From JAFAGX01 sp035623255 (GTDB lineage: Bacteria > Acidobacteriota > Terriglobia > Terriglobales > Acidobacteriaceae), in the NCBI GenBank assembly GCA_035623255.1, contig DASPTU010000104.1, positions 30,131 to 94,130 on the forward strand: a stretch of 64,000 nucleotides of DNA. The letters run 5' to 3'. The notes below the pieces were generated by a model, which was not told the origin of the DNA, made no database searches, and saw only the letters and a list, made by a program, of their open reading frames with translations. Every line of letters starts with the position of its first letter. Position 1 is the first letter of the stretch. A program made the position numbers and the translations under genes. Below, one piece after another: positions 16,502-25,318 of this stretch.

Positions 16502-17122
16502 ATGAGCAAGGCACTTGCTGCCGCGCTGGCGCTATTGTTCCTGATAAGTTGCACTTCACAGCCGACGCAACCGGCGCAGACCGAGAAGCCGCAGCCCAAA
16601 ACACCCGAGTTCGAAACCGGACGCGTTGCGTTCCAGAAGATGTACATTGCCGCACGCGGCTGGCAGCGAGACGCAGAGCCGTTCCGTTTGCAGTCCGATA
16701 TTACGGCGGATTCCAAGGGCAAAGATGGGAAAGCCGACGTGTGGCGAGCCTGGTTCGCTTCGCCATCGGCGACCAGCGCCAAGCCATTCGCATGGTCCGG
16801 CACGGATGCGCCCGATGCACCTTCACGCGGCATCAACCCCGGCAGCGAAGATACGTATAGCCCCAGCAACACATCAACCCAGATCTTCGACGTTGCCTTC
16901 TTAAAGGTCGATTCCGACAAAGCTTTGGAAGTAGCGCAGCAACACGGCGGCGACAAAGTAGTTGAAAAAACACCTGACACACCAATTTTTTATGTGCTCG
17001 ATTGGAACCGCGTCAGCAATCAGCTCATTTGGCACGTCATTTACGGCACGACGCGGGATGATGCCACGTTGAGAGTGCAAGTAGATGCCAGCAGCGGAGA
17101 TTTCCTCCGCATTGAGAAGTAG
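16502..17122 (+). CDS. Hypothetical lipoprotein
   Basis: ATG 16502 follows GGAAGGTG and opens a lipoprotein signal (ALAAALALLFLISC, Cys acylation site). After a Pro/Gln/Lys linker the mature domain of about 165 residues has YIAARGWQRDAEPFRLQS and a C-terminal beta-rich part (QLIWHVIYGTTRDDATLRV, VDASSGDFLRIEK). The last block resembles PepSY-like repeats, suggesting an extracytoplasmic inhibitor or binding fold, but this is tentative. A longer frame from 16358 overlaps the divergent gene and has no signal. Confidence 0.65.
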   Translation: MSKALAAALALLFLISCTSQPTQPAQTEKPQPKTPEFETGRVAFQKMYIAARGWQRDAEPFRLQSDITADSKGKDGKADVWRAWFASPSATSAKPFAWSGTDAPDAPSRGINPGSEDTYSPSNTSTQIFDVAFLKVDSDKALEVAQQHGGDKVVEKTPDTPIFYVLDWNRVSNQLIWHVIYGTTRDDATLRVQVDASSGDFLRIEK

Positions 17123-17140
17123 AACAACTTTCTGTGAACC

Positions 17141-17172
17141 AAAAAGAAACGCCGCCCGAAATGAGCGGCGTT
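17141..17172 (-). terminator. Rho-independent terminator for the FecR-domain gene
   Basis: The 8-bp stem AACGCCGC/GCGGCGTT (17148-17155 and 17165-17172) has a nine-base loop. Read leftward it is followed by TTTCTTTTT, so it ends the leftward FecR gene (stop at 17196). Read rightward it has no T-run and would serve the lipoprotein only weakly. Confidence 0.82.
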
Positions 17173-17195
17173 CTCATCAAGGAAGATCAACTCGG

Positions 17196-19334
17196 CTAGC
17201 GGTGCCCGCCTCCCCCGTGCGAACCACCACCGCCTCCGTGAGACCCTCCGCCACCATGGGACCCGCCGCCCGAGCTGCTGTGAGAGCCTCCGCCTGAGTA
17301 GCTACCGCGACCTCCAGAAGCTCCGTACGAAGGCGCTCCATATCTTGATCCTCCATACGAGCCATATCCTCCATAGCCGCGTCCCGAATATTGGCCGTAC
17401 CCGCCGTAACCGCGCGTCGAGTAGCCGCCATAGGCGCGAGTCGAATAATTGCTACTCTCCCCCCCGGAATAGGTCCGCGTCACCGGGCCCGTAGGACGTG
17501 GCACTGACCGAGCAGGTGTTGTGGATCGCCCGCTCGACGCGGAGGACGAGGAGCCGGAATTGAATCCGCCGGTCCCAGGCCGTGGCACATTGTGATTCGT
17601 CGCGATCTGCGAGGTTTCGCCTCTCGCGCCACTCGCAGATGGCGGCCGCGGGACGTTCGAGTTATCGCCAGCGATGCGGCTCGATGAATTCCCGTTGACG
17701 CTTTGTGGCGGTCGCGGCACATACCGGCCTCCAGACTCAGGTGTACGCGCAGCTCCGGCATTTGCCGTAGGGCCTCCAGCAGGAACCGCATTCCCGCGCA
17801 CCACTGAAGTGTCGGAGCCGCGCATTGCTGTGTTCTCGCTGCTGCGTGGCATGATCGAGCGCGATGCAGCTGGTGCTGTAATCCGGCTGAACGTCGAGCG
17901 TGAGAACGCACCCGCTGACGGTCTTGCCGCGGTTTCGCCGGGTCGATTTCCCAACATCGCCTGCCGCGTGGGATTTGCCTCCACCCGACCCAGCGCAGAA
18001 GCATCCTTCAACTGGTTCGGGGAAACCCGAACCGAGTTTCCACGTACCGACAGACCGAGTTCCAGGCCGTCCCGGGACATGGCGGTGATCGCACCCGGCC
18101 TGCTCGCAAAGCGCGGCATGCCCACGCCATTTCTTCCATAGAGAGCAGTATTGCCACGATTACGAAAATAGTTGTTCGTAATGTTGGTGATGTTCGTAAT
18201 ACGCGTGTTCGTGATATTCACGTTGCGAAAATAGCCTGGTCCCGCGTGGTACCAGGGGAAGAACGGCTCGCCCCATCCCAGCGGGCACCAGCCAAAACCT
18301 CCGTGGAAGCCAACTCCAAAGCCCCAACCCCAGCCAAAGCCAAGGCCCCAGCGAGGACCACCAAACCAGGCCACCAGAGCTGGCGCATACCACGGGCGTA
18401 CCCAGTACGGTCCCGGAGCCCATCCCCAATATCCACCCCACCATACCCAGCGCCCGTAGTGAAATGGCGCGAAACCCCACGGATAATAGTCGGCCCAAGT
18501 CCAGCCCCAGGGCGCTACCCAAATCCAGTGACCGTAGGTGTACGGTGCCCAATCCGGAGCAACTGAAGCAGGAACCCAGATCGCTCCGTAATCCGGAGTG
18601 TCTTTCCAGGTTCCGTACTCGTCGAGATCGTCTGCGCCAACTGTGCCGGGTGCAACGTGCCGTGCCGAGACGGACTGATCGAGCCGTTTATCGCGCGTTC
18701 TACACCATTCATCGAAACCATCGGGCGCCGGTGCGTTGTGCGTTTCGTGCGCCAGAGAGGTGCCAGTGTTGAACTGCACCTGCTCACCTTCGTGTACTCG
18801 CACCGCCTGCCCCTGCCCTGTGGCTTCACCTTCGCCCTTCATGACCGTAACCAACGTAGTATCGGCATTCGGATCCACGTCGAAGCGGTAGTCTCCAGGC
18901 TTCGAGAGTGTGAATGCCAGATTTGGCGTATCGACTTCCCAGGTTTCGCCGTCGTACAACTTGCGCAGATGCACATTGAGCGCGCCCTGGTGTAACGAGA
19001 CCTGCACCACGTCATTGTTTACGTTGGTGAGGGTCAGACTGGTTTCGGAGTTGATCCTAATGTGGCCAGTTCCGAAGTCTAATTCTGCGCGCGAATTCTT
19101 GTCAGCCCAGACATTGTCGGCGATCGTAAGTGGGCGATTGGCTTCTGCCTGCACCCAGTCGTCAGTTCCGTGGGGCTGCACGGATACCTGGCCGGTCATG
19201 TAGTCCACCCGAGCCACTCGGCCAGGGGGGTCGGTTGTACCCGCAGATTCGTCCTGCGCCCACGCCGAAGAAACCAGAGAGACGGCTAGAAGTAGCAAGA
19301 AACTCATCGGAATAATGCGTTCTAAGTGTTTCAT
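17196..19334 (-). CDS. FecR-domain secreted protein with Trp/Gly-rich (DUF6600/YXWGXW-like) middle and Gly-Tyr-Ser-His tail
   Basis: ATG 19334 follows GGGAGAAAGG and starts a signal peptide (PMSFLLLLAVSLVSSAWA). A FecR-like domain covers about residues 30-190 (GRVARVDYMTGQVSVQP, ELDFGTGHIRINSETSLTL). The middle, about 220-380, is very rich in Trp, Gly, Tyr and Pro (YTYGHWIWVAPWGWTW; WGLGFGWGWGFGVGFHGG). A Ser/Arg/Pro/Asn disordered stretch leads to a tail of Gly-Tyr and Ser-His-Gly repeats. The FecR domain here is not paired with a sigma factor or TonB gene, so classic iron signalling is unlikely. The composition suggests a cell-surface or matrix protein, which is an inference. Confidence 0.8.
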   Translation of the reverse strand: MKHLERIIPMSFLLLLAVSLVSSAWAQDESAGTTDPPGRVARVDYMTGQVSVQPHGTDDWVQAEANRPLTIADNVWADKNSRAELDFGTGHIRINSETSLTLTNVNNDVVQVSLHQGALNVHLRKLYDGETWEVDTPNLAFTLSKPGDYRFDVDPNADTTLVTVMKGEGEATGQGQAVRVHEGEQVQFNTGTSLAHETHNAPAPDGFDEWCRTRDKRLDQSVSARHVAPGTVGADDLDEYGTWKDTPDYGAIWVPASVAPDWAPYTYGHWIWVAPWGWTWADYYPWGFAPFHYGRWVWWGGYWGWAPGPYWVRPWYAPALVAWFGGPRWGLGFGWGWGFGVGFHGGFGWCPLGWGEPFFPWYHAGPGYFRNVNITNTRITNITNITNNYFRNRGNTALYGRNGVGMPRFASRPGAITAMSRDGLELGLSVRGNSVRVSPNQLKDASALGRVEANPTRQAMLGNRPGETAARPSAGAFSRSTFSRITAPAASRSIMPRSSENTAMRGSDTSVVRGNAVPAGGPTANAGAARTPESGGRYVPRPPQSVNGNSSSRIAGDNSNVPRPPSASGARGETSQIATNHNVPRPGTGGFNSGSSSSASSGRSTTPARSVPRPTGPVTRTYSGGESSNYSTRAYGGYSTRGYGGYGQYSGRGYGGYGSYGGSRYGAPSYGASGGRGSYSGGGSHSSSGGGSHGGGGSHGGGGGSHGGGGHR
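17199..17430 (-). repeat. Low-complexity coding repeats (Gly-Tyr then Ser-His-Gly)
   Basis: The last roughly 77 codons of the FecR-domain gene repeat short units: GYGGYG/GYGSYGG, then GSHSSSGG and several GSHGGGG copies. The matching DNA is made of near-identical 12-15 base units, so slippage and length variation between strains are likely. Confidence 0.85.
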
Positions 19335-19695
19335 GGCCTTTCTCCCTGAACTCCGCTTGGCGCTGCGTTCTGGAGGTGTGTCCGATCGACTGGCCCCCAT
19401 TGTTATCAGACTGCCAGTTGTATAAACCCCAGTGAGGGCAATGAGTTGCTCCGCTTACGATTGGTGGAGTTCAAAGCTAAGTGGTTAGATTGCAATAGGA
19501 TGCGAACCTACAAGGCTGGCTCAAAGCTCTCGGGCTAACACTTCCGAGGGATATCTTAGGCTCTTCCGGGCTATTGGGAAGGTTCGGCAACGCCCGTAAA
19601 CTTTGGAGTACATCTGACATTACTACCCTCGCGAATGATCCAGCGATTCGCAGTGTTTTGTGGTAAGACCGGAAAGCTCTCAAGGAAACGGTCAT
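19335..19695. other. Intergenic region between FecR-domain gene and PilZ gene
   Basis: About 360 bases separate these divergent genes. Open frames across it lack homology and a credible start. I see no tRNA, clear terminator or riboswitch I can name. GGAAAGCTCTCAAGGAAACG just before the PilZ ATG holds its ribosome-binding site. Confidence 0.5.
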
Positions 19696-20055
19696 ATGGA
19701 CGATAAACGCCGCCGCAATCGAAAAAAGGCTGTACTGCCGGTTCGAGTTTCCGGCAACGATAGCACGGGTAACGCGTATTCCGATCTGGTTCACACTTTG
19801 GATATCACGGAATCGGGCGCGAGCTTGGGCGGCTTGCGGCATCCCCTTGAAGTCGGCACCTTAGTGACGCTGCAATACAAGCAGCACCGCGCCAGCTTTC
19901 GAGTGGTTTGGACGAAGGCGGTTGCGGGTCATAACGAGCATCGGGTCGGCCTGCAGGCGCTCGATCCAAAAAGTTTGTGGGGATTCGGTACGGAGTTGCG
20001 CACAGAGGCAACAGCTCAAGCGATATTGCCGGTCGTTGCACCGTCCGAAGCATAG
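19696..20055 (+). CDS. Small PilZ-domain protein
   Basis: A single-domain protein of 119 residues starting MDDKRRRNRKKAVLPVRV, which provides the RxxxR-type arginine cluster for cyclic di-GMP. DITESGASLGG is the (D/N)xSxxG element, and the barrel follows (LVTLQYKQHRASFRVVW). Single-domain PilZ proteins act by binding partner proteins in response to cyclic di-GMP. ATG 19696 follows AAGGAAA; the frame upstream lacks a better start. No cyclase or phosphodiesterase gene is in the window. Confidence 0.8.
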   Translation: MDDKRRRNRKKAVLPVRVSGNDSTGNAYSDLVHTLDITESGASLGGLRHPLEVGTLVTLQYKQHRASFRVVWTKAVAGHNEHRVGLQALDPKSLWGFGTELRTEATAQAILPVVAPSEA

Positions 20056-20182
20056 ACAGGTCGTAAAATCATTCTTTCCTTAAACATCCATGCAAAATTC
20101 TGCCTAGGGATCGTGTTGCAGACAGAATATCCGCTGGGAGTCCCTTGAATCTCAACCCTAACATGCTGCATCTTGTAGCCTT

Positions 20183-20476
20183 ATGACGAAGATTCATATC
20201 CCTACGCCTTTGCGGCAATACGTCGGTAAACAAGCGGATGTTGCCGTCAAAGGGGGAACGGTCGCCGAGGCGCTTTCGGAACTGGTTTCGAGACACCCTG
20301 AGCTGCGCCGCCACCTCTACACGGACGATGGTAGGCTTCGCGCTTTCGTGAATGTTTATGTGAACGACGAAGACGTGCGCTACCTGCAGAAAGAAGCGAC
20401 AGTGATCAAAGATAGCGATACAATCTCGATTGTGCCTTCCATCGCGGGCGGAAGGTTTGGATCATCGCTTCTATGA
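20183..20476 (+). CDS. MoaD/ThiS-family ubiquitin-like sulfur carrier with extended C-terminus
   Basis: A 97-residue beta-grasp protein: IHIPTPLRQYVGK, AEALSELVSRHPELRRHL, FVNVYVNDEDVRYL, and IVPSIAGG at residues 83-90. Carriers of this type are adenylated and thiocarboxylated on the terminal Gly-Gly. Here RFGSSLL follows the GG, so the terminal glycine would have to be exposed by proteolysis or the protein has lost carrier function. The MoeZ-like activating enzyme gene starts 122 bases downstream, supporting a functional pair. The pathway (molybdopterin, thiamine, cysteine or other) is not shown by neighbours. Confidence 0.85.
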   Translation: MTKIHIPTPLRQYVGKQADVAVKGGTVAEALSELVSRHPELRRHLYTDDGRLRAFVNVYVNDEDVRYLQKEATVIKDSDTISIVPSIAGGRFGSSLL

Positions 20477-20598
20477 TTCGCAATTTCCAGATCGGTAAAA
20501 GCTTCATAATGCCCTGCCGCTGTTGTTGCCAGTGTTGTTGTCCCTTCTGTTGTTAGTTCCCATCGAGAATCGAAAAAACAGAACTTCTGAGGCCCTTT

Positions 20599-21771
20599 AT
20601 GGCGACCGTTACTCAAGCACAACCCGGAACCGCAGCTCTTAACAATGACGAGATTCTGCGTTACTCGCGTCACCTCATCATGCCGGAGGTCGGCATGGAA
20701 GGTCAGCAAAAACTGAAAGCTGCGCGGGTGCTGTGCATCGGCGCTGGTGGACTAGGCTCGCCGCTTGCCCTCTACCTCGGTGCCGCCGGCGTTGGAATGC
20801 TCGGAATTGTTGATTTCGACGTCGTGGACTACACCAATCTGCAGCGGCAGATTATTCACAGCACATCTGACGTTGGGCGTAAGAAGCTGGAATCAGCCAC
20901 CGAGAAACTGAAAGCCATCAACCCATTCCTAGACGTCCGCACGTTTGAAACCAAGCTGACGAGCGAGAACGCTATCGAGTTGTTCCAGGATTTCGACATC
21001 ATAGCCGATGGAACTGATAACTTTCCGACCCGCTATCTCGTGAATGATGCCTGTGTCCTGACCGGTAAACCTAATGTCTACGGGTCCATCTTCCGCTTCG
21101 AAGGTCAGGCTAGTGTGTTCGCTACCGAAGATGGGCCGTGCTATCGCTGCCTGTACCCTGAGCCACCACCGCCAGGGCTGGTTCCTTCGTGCGCCGAAGG
21201 TGGCGTGCTGGGCATCTTGCCGGGTTTGGTTGGCGTAATTCAGGCTACGGAAGTCATCAAACTTATCTTGGGCAGAGGTGAGCCGCTCATCGGCCGCTTA
21301 TTGCTGGTCGATGCGTTGGGAATGAAATTCCGCGAGCTCAAGCTGCGCAAGAATCCCGACTGCCCAGTTTGCGGCACGCATCCTACCATCACAAAGCTGA
21401 TAGACTACAACCAGTTTTGCGGAGTTCGTGGTGAGGAGAAGGCAGTGGAATCAGCTATTCCAGAAATACAAGTTGAGGAATTGAAGCGCCGACTGGATGC
21501 GGGCGAGGACTTGTTCGTGCTCGACGTGCGCGAGCCGCACGAATATCAGATCTGCAACATTGGCGGACATCTCATCCCGCTCAATGATCTTCCAAAACGC
21601 ATCAACGAACTGGACTCCAGCCGGGAAATCGTCGCGCACTGCAAGATGGGAGGCCGCAGTGCGAAAGCGGTTCAATTTCTCCGGCAAGCAGGATTTCAGA
21701 AGGTGCACAACTTGAAGGGCGGCATTATCGCTTGGGCGGACCGCATCGATCCCAAAATGCCGAAATACTAG
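20599..21771 (+). CDS. moeZ: MoeB/ThiF-type E1 adenylyltransferase-rhodanese fusion (MoeZ-like)
   Basis: An ATP-dependent activator of sulfur-carrier proteins. The nucleotide-binding CIGAGGLGSPLALYLG is at residues 46-61. Zinc ligands are CYRC (181-184) and CPVC (255-258), and the E1 Cys lies in VPSCAEGG (C198). The C-terminal rhodanese domain from about 290 contains VLDVREPHEYQ and the active-site loop CKMGGRS with catalytic Cys348 encoded by TGC. It should adenylate the carrier upstream and pass it sulfur from the rhodanese Cys. Length is typical of MoeZ/MOCS3-like enzymes. Confidence 0.9.
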   Translation: MATVTQAQPGTAALNNDEILRYSRHLIMPEVGMEGQQKLKAARVLCIGAGGLGSPLALYLGAAGVGMLGIVDFDVVDYTNLQRQIIHSTSDVGRKKLESATEKLKAINPFLDVRTFETKLTSENAIELFQDFDIIADGTDNFPTRYLVNDACVLTGKPNVYGSIFRFEGQASVFATEDGPCYRCLYPEPPPPGLVPSCAEGGVLGILPGLVGVIQATEVIKLILGRGEPLIGRLLLVDALGMKFRELKLRKNPDCPVCGTHPTITKLIDYNQFCGVRGEEKAVESAIPEIQVEELKRRLDAGEDLFVLDVREPHEYQICNIGGHLIPLNDLPKRINELDSSREIVAHCKMGGRSAKAVQFLRQAGFQKVHNLKGGIIAWADRIDPKMPKY

Positions 21772-21799
21772 ATTGCGTTAAACGAGGTCAGGGTAAGAG

Positions 21800-21825
21800 A
21801 AGGGGAGCTTGCGCTCCCCTTTTTG
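21800..21825 (+). terminator. Rho-independent terminator after moeZ
   Basis: AAGGGGAGC (21800-21808) pairs with GCTCCCCTT (21813-21821) across loop TTGC and continues into TTT. It lies 28 bases after the moeZ stop. Confidence 0.88.
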
Positions 21826-21843
21826 ACACTTCACCCAGTTACT

Positions 21844-22236
21844 TTACTTGCTTGCAGTGCTGCCCTCACCACTACCCGAGTTCTGTCCGATTTGCAGGGC
21901 ATACTTTTTCCCGCCGAAACGGACTTCTGCCAGCGATTTCGTTCCGTCGCCGTTGTCCTTAATCACCGCTGAATCCGAACTTGGAACTTGAGACAGATCC
22001 ATCAGCGTTGCCGGTGTAGTCGCCACTACTTTCTTGCCTTTCATGATGTTCAGTTGGACGTTCTGACCCGTGCCTTCCCAGTTCAGTGAATACTCACCGG
22101 CAGGCAGCTTCGTCCCGCTCACGGTGACATCGCTCAGAGTCTGTAGTGATCCCTTATTGCTAGCCGCGAATAGACTGGTTGCAAGCAGCATTGTGAGCCC
22201 TAACAGCAAGCCCCTGGAAACGCTTGTGCACTTCAT
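21844..22236 (-). CDS. Small secreted protein of unknown function
   Basis: From ATG 22236 (GGAG six bases upstream) the protein has a signal peptide (GLLLGLTMLLATSLFAA) and a mature domain of about 105 residues with beta-strand character: KLPAGEYSLNWEGTGQNVQL, VVATTPATLMDL, EVRFGGKKYALQIG. Similar short secreted proteins with the LPAGEY motif are common in Acidobacteria and are uncharacterised. A second ATG at 22248 also has a purine-rich site, so the start could be four codons earlier. It is transcribed alone. Confidence 0.7.
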   Translation of the reverse strand: MKCTSVSRGLLLGLTMLLATSLFAASNKGSLQTLSDVTVSGTKLPAGEYSLNWEGTGQNVQLNIMKGKKVVATTPATLMDLSQVPSSDSAVIKDNGDGTKSLAEVRFGGKKYALQIGQNSGSGEGSTASK

Positions 22237-22248
22237 GAAATTCTCCAT

Positions 22249-22817
22249 TTTCTTCCCGAATACGTCGGGAGCGGTTCTGGGCGGCTTGGTTTCGCTTTCG
22301 CCGAGACTTGCGTTTCTCGACGAAAGGCCTACAATTGCTGCCGCGGGGTTCGGAAGAAAGCGCAGGCCGCTACGCCTGCACCTTCTGCTCAAGGGATTGT
22401 GCTCACCTGGGCCGCCAAACCGAGTGTGAGTTCAGTCCCTTAACCCCTGAATCTCTCTTGGAGCCGAGCCGGTGTCTACCCCGTCTTTGCTCAACGTGAC
22501 CAGATACGTCCGTGGCCAGCTAAAAGTTCCATTACGATTCAAATCGTACTTACTGGATTCGACGCTCACCTGATTGGGTCGTTAGCAAATTTCGTCGACA
22601 CAGGGTGTAAATGTTTTGTTACAGCTGCGCATAAGTCGCAACCATTCGTTCACAATTTTTTGCAATCACGCCACGCTGCATAAACCGGGTGCACACCAAC
22701 GGCCAAAGAAAGAAATGAGAAATATCTGGGAGTGGTTATGTTTGAGGTACGCGGCCACTAGTGCGGTGTTCGCAAGCGGAACCGCGCGTTCATAAACGGA
22801 CAGGCAGGACCAAGCAC
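22249..22817. other. Intergenic region with one hairpin
   Basis: No frame here shows homology. A 9-bp bulged hairpin with loop CAAG lies at 22763-22785, about 30 bases after the oxidoreductase stop on the leftward strand. It has no T-run, so it is at most an imperfect terminator. The part upstream of 22249 should hold the promoter of the small secreted protein, but I cannot assign boxes with confidence. Confidence 0.4.
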
Positions 22818-23780
22818 CTACTTAACTCGCAATACGATCTTTCCAAAATTTTTTCCGTCCGCCAGCAAACGATACGCTTCTTGAACTTGTTCGAAGGCCA
22901 GAATTTGACCTATGACTGGCCGGAGATGTCCTCCTGAAGTCCACGCGGAAAGTTCCCGCCAGCCGACTTCCATCAGGGCGCGATTTGCAGAAAGATAAGT
23001 CAGCCACAGCCCGTGCACGCTTGCACCTTTTGCATAGAGCAGGCGCGTATCCAATGTCGGTTTCTCTCCGGTCGCACTTCCATAAACAATCACGCGGCCG
23101 AAATCCCGGAGGCAGCGAACGCTTTTTGCCACGTGCTCTCCGCCCAACATTTCGAATACCGCGTCCACCCCTTCGCCGTGCGTCAGATCTTTGATGGCTT
23201 CTTCATAGTCTTGTTGCTTGTAATTGATGCCGTGCAGCAATCCCAGCTTTTTGACTCGCGCCAGTTTCTCGTCGGACGATGATGTTCCAAACATCTCTAC
23301 CCCAAGCAACTTCCCGATCTGCACTGCGGCGGTCCCTACGCCACCGGCCACGGCGTGAATCAAAACTCGCGGAGCATCTGCACCTGGCGTGGTCTCAGTC
23401 AATCCGGCTTTCCAATATGCGAAATATGCAGTGAAGTAGTTAACAGGAAAAGCTGCGCATTCCTCCGCACTCCACTCGGCAGGTGCAGGCCACAGTAATT
23501 CCGATCGGGCCGCGGTCCGCTCGGCAAATGCAGCATATTGCGTGTATCCCATCATGCGTCGCCCATCGCCTTTCCTCACGCCATAGAATTCCCGTCCCGC
23601 AATCAATGGCGGCTTTGGTGTTCCCGGATAACCTCCTTGGGCCGTCAGCACGTCGGCAAAGTTCAGGCCTGCGGCTTCGACTTGAACTATTTCCTGTCCG
23701 GCCGCAGGAGTTGGCTCAGGCATGTCGCGGATCTCAAGCACCTCCGGCCCGCCAAATCGGGTGATCACAATCGCCTTCAT
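22818..23780 (-). CDS. Zinc-independent MDR / quinone oxidoreductase family protein
   Basis: A medium-chain dehydrogenase/reductase: the N-terminal GroES-like domain has GLNFADVLTAQGGYPG, and the NADPH-binding fold contains AVAGGVGTAAVQIGKLLG at about residues 145-162. The structural and catalytic zinc cysteines of alcohol dehydrogenases are absent, which fits the quinone oxidoreductase branch. Length is 320 residues, usual. The gene stands alone with long flanks, so its role (quinone or enone reduction) is only a family-level statement. Confidence 0.88.
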   Translation of the reverse strand: MKAIVITRFGGPEVLEIRDMPEPTPAAGQEIVQVEAAGLNFADVLTAQGGYPGTPKPPLIAGREFYGVRKGDGRRMMGYTQYAAFAERTAARSELLWPAPAEWSAEECAAFPVNYFTAYFAYWKAGLTETTPGADAPRVLIHAVAGGVGTAAVQIGKLLGVEMFGTSSSDEKLARVKKLGLLHGINYKQQDYEEAIKDLTHGEGVDAVFEMLGGEHVAKSVRCLRDFGRVIVYGSATGEKPTLDTRLLYAKGASVHGLWLTYLSANRALMEVGWRELSAWTSGGHLRPVIGQILAFEQVQEAYRLLADGKNFGKIVLRVK

Positions 23781-23904
23781 GCGGTGAGTCTACCAAGCGA
23801 CAGCGGTGGTTTGCACAGCCACCTCAAGCGCATCACATTCGCCTGTGACTTGCGTAATGCTATAAGATGCGCAACGGGTATATACTTCAGTCGACATATT
23901 GTTA

Positions 23905-23938
23905 GCTCCCGGCCTGCTCGGCAGGCGGGTAGCGGAGC
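23905..23938. other. Stem-loop upstream of the PIN-TRAM gene
   Basis: GCCTGC-TCG-GCAGGC (23912-23926) is a perfect 6-bp stem with a three-base loop, flanked by a second pairing GCTCC/GGAGC (23905-23909 and 23934-23938). It ends 125 bases before the PIN-TRAM start. There is no T-run. It may be part of that gene's leader; I cannot match it to a known element. Confidence 0.35.
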
Positions 23939-24063
23939 ATATCTCATAGCTGGGTTGCCTCTTCATAAGCTCCGCATTAAATCATTGGCCGCTGAGGTTG
24001 GGTGTCGCGCAGGGGCCAGTGGGAACCGGCGGATGCACGTGGCCGGTTCCGGGGAGGTTTTTC

Positions 24064-25161
24064 ATGGGTTTGGTACTGGTTCGGATTTTATTCATTGTTT
24101 TCGTTGCAATCACCTGTTACCTAATTCAGCCGTTCGGAATCGCCCCGAAATCGTATGCGGCGGGCGCGGGCGCGCTCTTAGGACTTGCAGTCGTTTTATT
24201 CGAATGGCGATTGCGCTTAGTCAGTCTCAAGCGTCTCATCGGTGCTGCCATCGGCAGCATTCTGGGTATATTTGGCGCTTACCTGTTTGCGCTTGTCATC
24301 CGCAATAGCATTGCGCCCGGTCCAACTCAAAGCTTCCTGCAAATCATGGTCATGCTGTTGATGGCCTACGTGGGTCTCGTGGTCGGCGCAAATAAAGGCG
24401 ACTTGCTCAACCTGGCTGCCCTCGGCGGGATTTTCGGCGGAGAAAAACAGTCGAAGCGAAGCTACAAGATTCTTGATACCAGCGTCATTATCGATGGCCG
24501 CATCGCCGATATCGCCGAAACCGGATTTCTGGATGGCATCCTGGTAATCCCGCAGTTTGTGCTTCGCGAGTTGCAGCTTGTGGCAGATTCCGCCGATTCT
24601 CTGAAGCGCAATCGCGGCCGGCGCGGCTTGGACATTTTGCAGCGTCTCCAAAAAGTCGCGTCCGTGCAAATCCAGATTGTAGAAGACGATTTTCCCACCG
24701 TTCGAGAAGTCGATTTGAAGCTGATCGAATTGGCCAAGCTTTACGAAGGCAAGATCATTACCAATGATTTCAATTTGAACAAGGTTGCCCAACTACAGGG
24801 CGTTGAGGTGCTGAACATCAACGAACTGGCGAACTCGCTGAAGCCGATCGTCCTGCCAGGCGAGGCCATGAAGGTGTTCATCCTGAAGGAAGGTAAAGAA
24901 TATAACCAGGGAGTCGCCTATCTGGACGACGGAACTATGGTGGTTGTCGACAATGCTCGCAAGATGATTGGAAAGACCGTCGACATCTCGGTGACCTCCG
25001 TCTTGCAGACCACCGCGGGAAAAATGATCTTTGGCAAGTGGGATGAGCGGGCTGCGCCTCGCGCCGATTCGCGACCGTCCGTGATGGTCACTACGGTCTC
25101 GGCCGTCCCAACTACCGAGGCCCCGAAGAAGCCCATACTCGAGGGCAGGCCCACAGAATAA
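24064..25161 (+). CDS. Membrane PIN-TRAM protein (YacL-like)
   Basis: ATG 24064 follows GGGGAGG at six bases. Four hydrophobic segments cover the first 110 residues (VRILFIVFVAITCYLI to MVMLLMAYVGLVVGA). A PIN nuclease domain starts near residue 132 (YKILDTSVIIDGRIADI), with acidic residues also in VLRELQ and ITNDFNLNKVAQ. A TRAM RNA-binding domain follows from about 270 (LPGEAMKVFILKEG, GVAYLDDGTMVVVDNA). This layout matches YacL of Gram-positives and its relatives, thought to act as membrane-bound ribonucleases. A Pro/Thr tail ends the protein. Confidence 0.88.
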   Translation: MGLVLVRILFIVFVAITCYLIQPFGIAPKSYAAGAGALLGLAVVLFEWRLRLVSLKRLIGAAIGSILGIFGAYLFALVIRNSIAPGPTQSFLQIMVMLLMAYVGLVVGANKGDLLNLAALGGIFGGEKQSKRSYKILDTSVIIDGRIADIAETGFLDGILVIPQFVLRELQLVADSADSLKRNRGRRGLDILQRLQKVASVQIQIVEDDFPTVREVDLKLIELAKLYEGKIITNDFNLNKVAQLQGVEVLNINELANSLKPIVLPGEAMKVFILKEGKEYNQGVAYLDDGTMVVVDNARKMIGKTVDISVTSVLQTTAGKMIFGKWDERAAPRADSRPSVMVTTVSAVPTTEAPKKPILEGRPTE

Positions 25162-25318
25162 TCTAATTGCCCTGGTTCCTTGCGCTTAAGAAACCGCGGT
25201 AGGGGAAGGCTTTTTACCCTCTGGTCACCCAATTATTTTCACGCTAAAATGACAGCGGCATCATCCAAGATGCATACAGGCTCTATCCGCCAGGAGCGGA
25301 GGGGCACTGGAGGACATC

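Noticed and set aside
19540..19620. Possible cyclic di-GMP riboswitch in the leader of the small PilZ gene
   Set aside because: The conserved GEMM tetraloop and receptor sequences cannot be found; resemblance was limited to short GC-rich words.
19477..19842. Leftward open frame of 121 codons before the PilZ gene
   Set aside because: It overlaps the PilZ coding sequence, lacks a ribosome-binding site and shows no recognisable domain.
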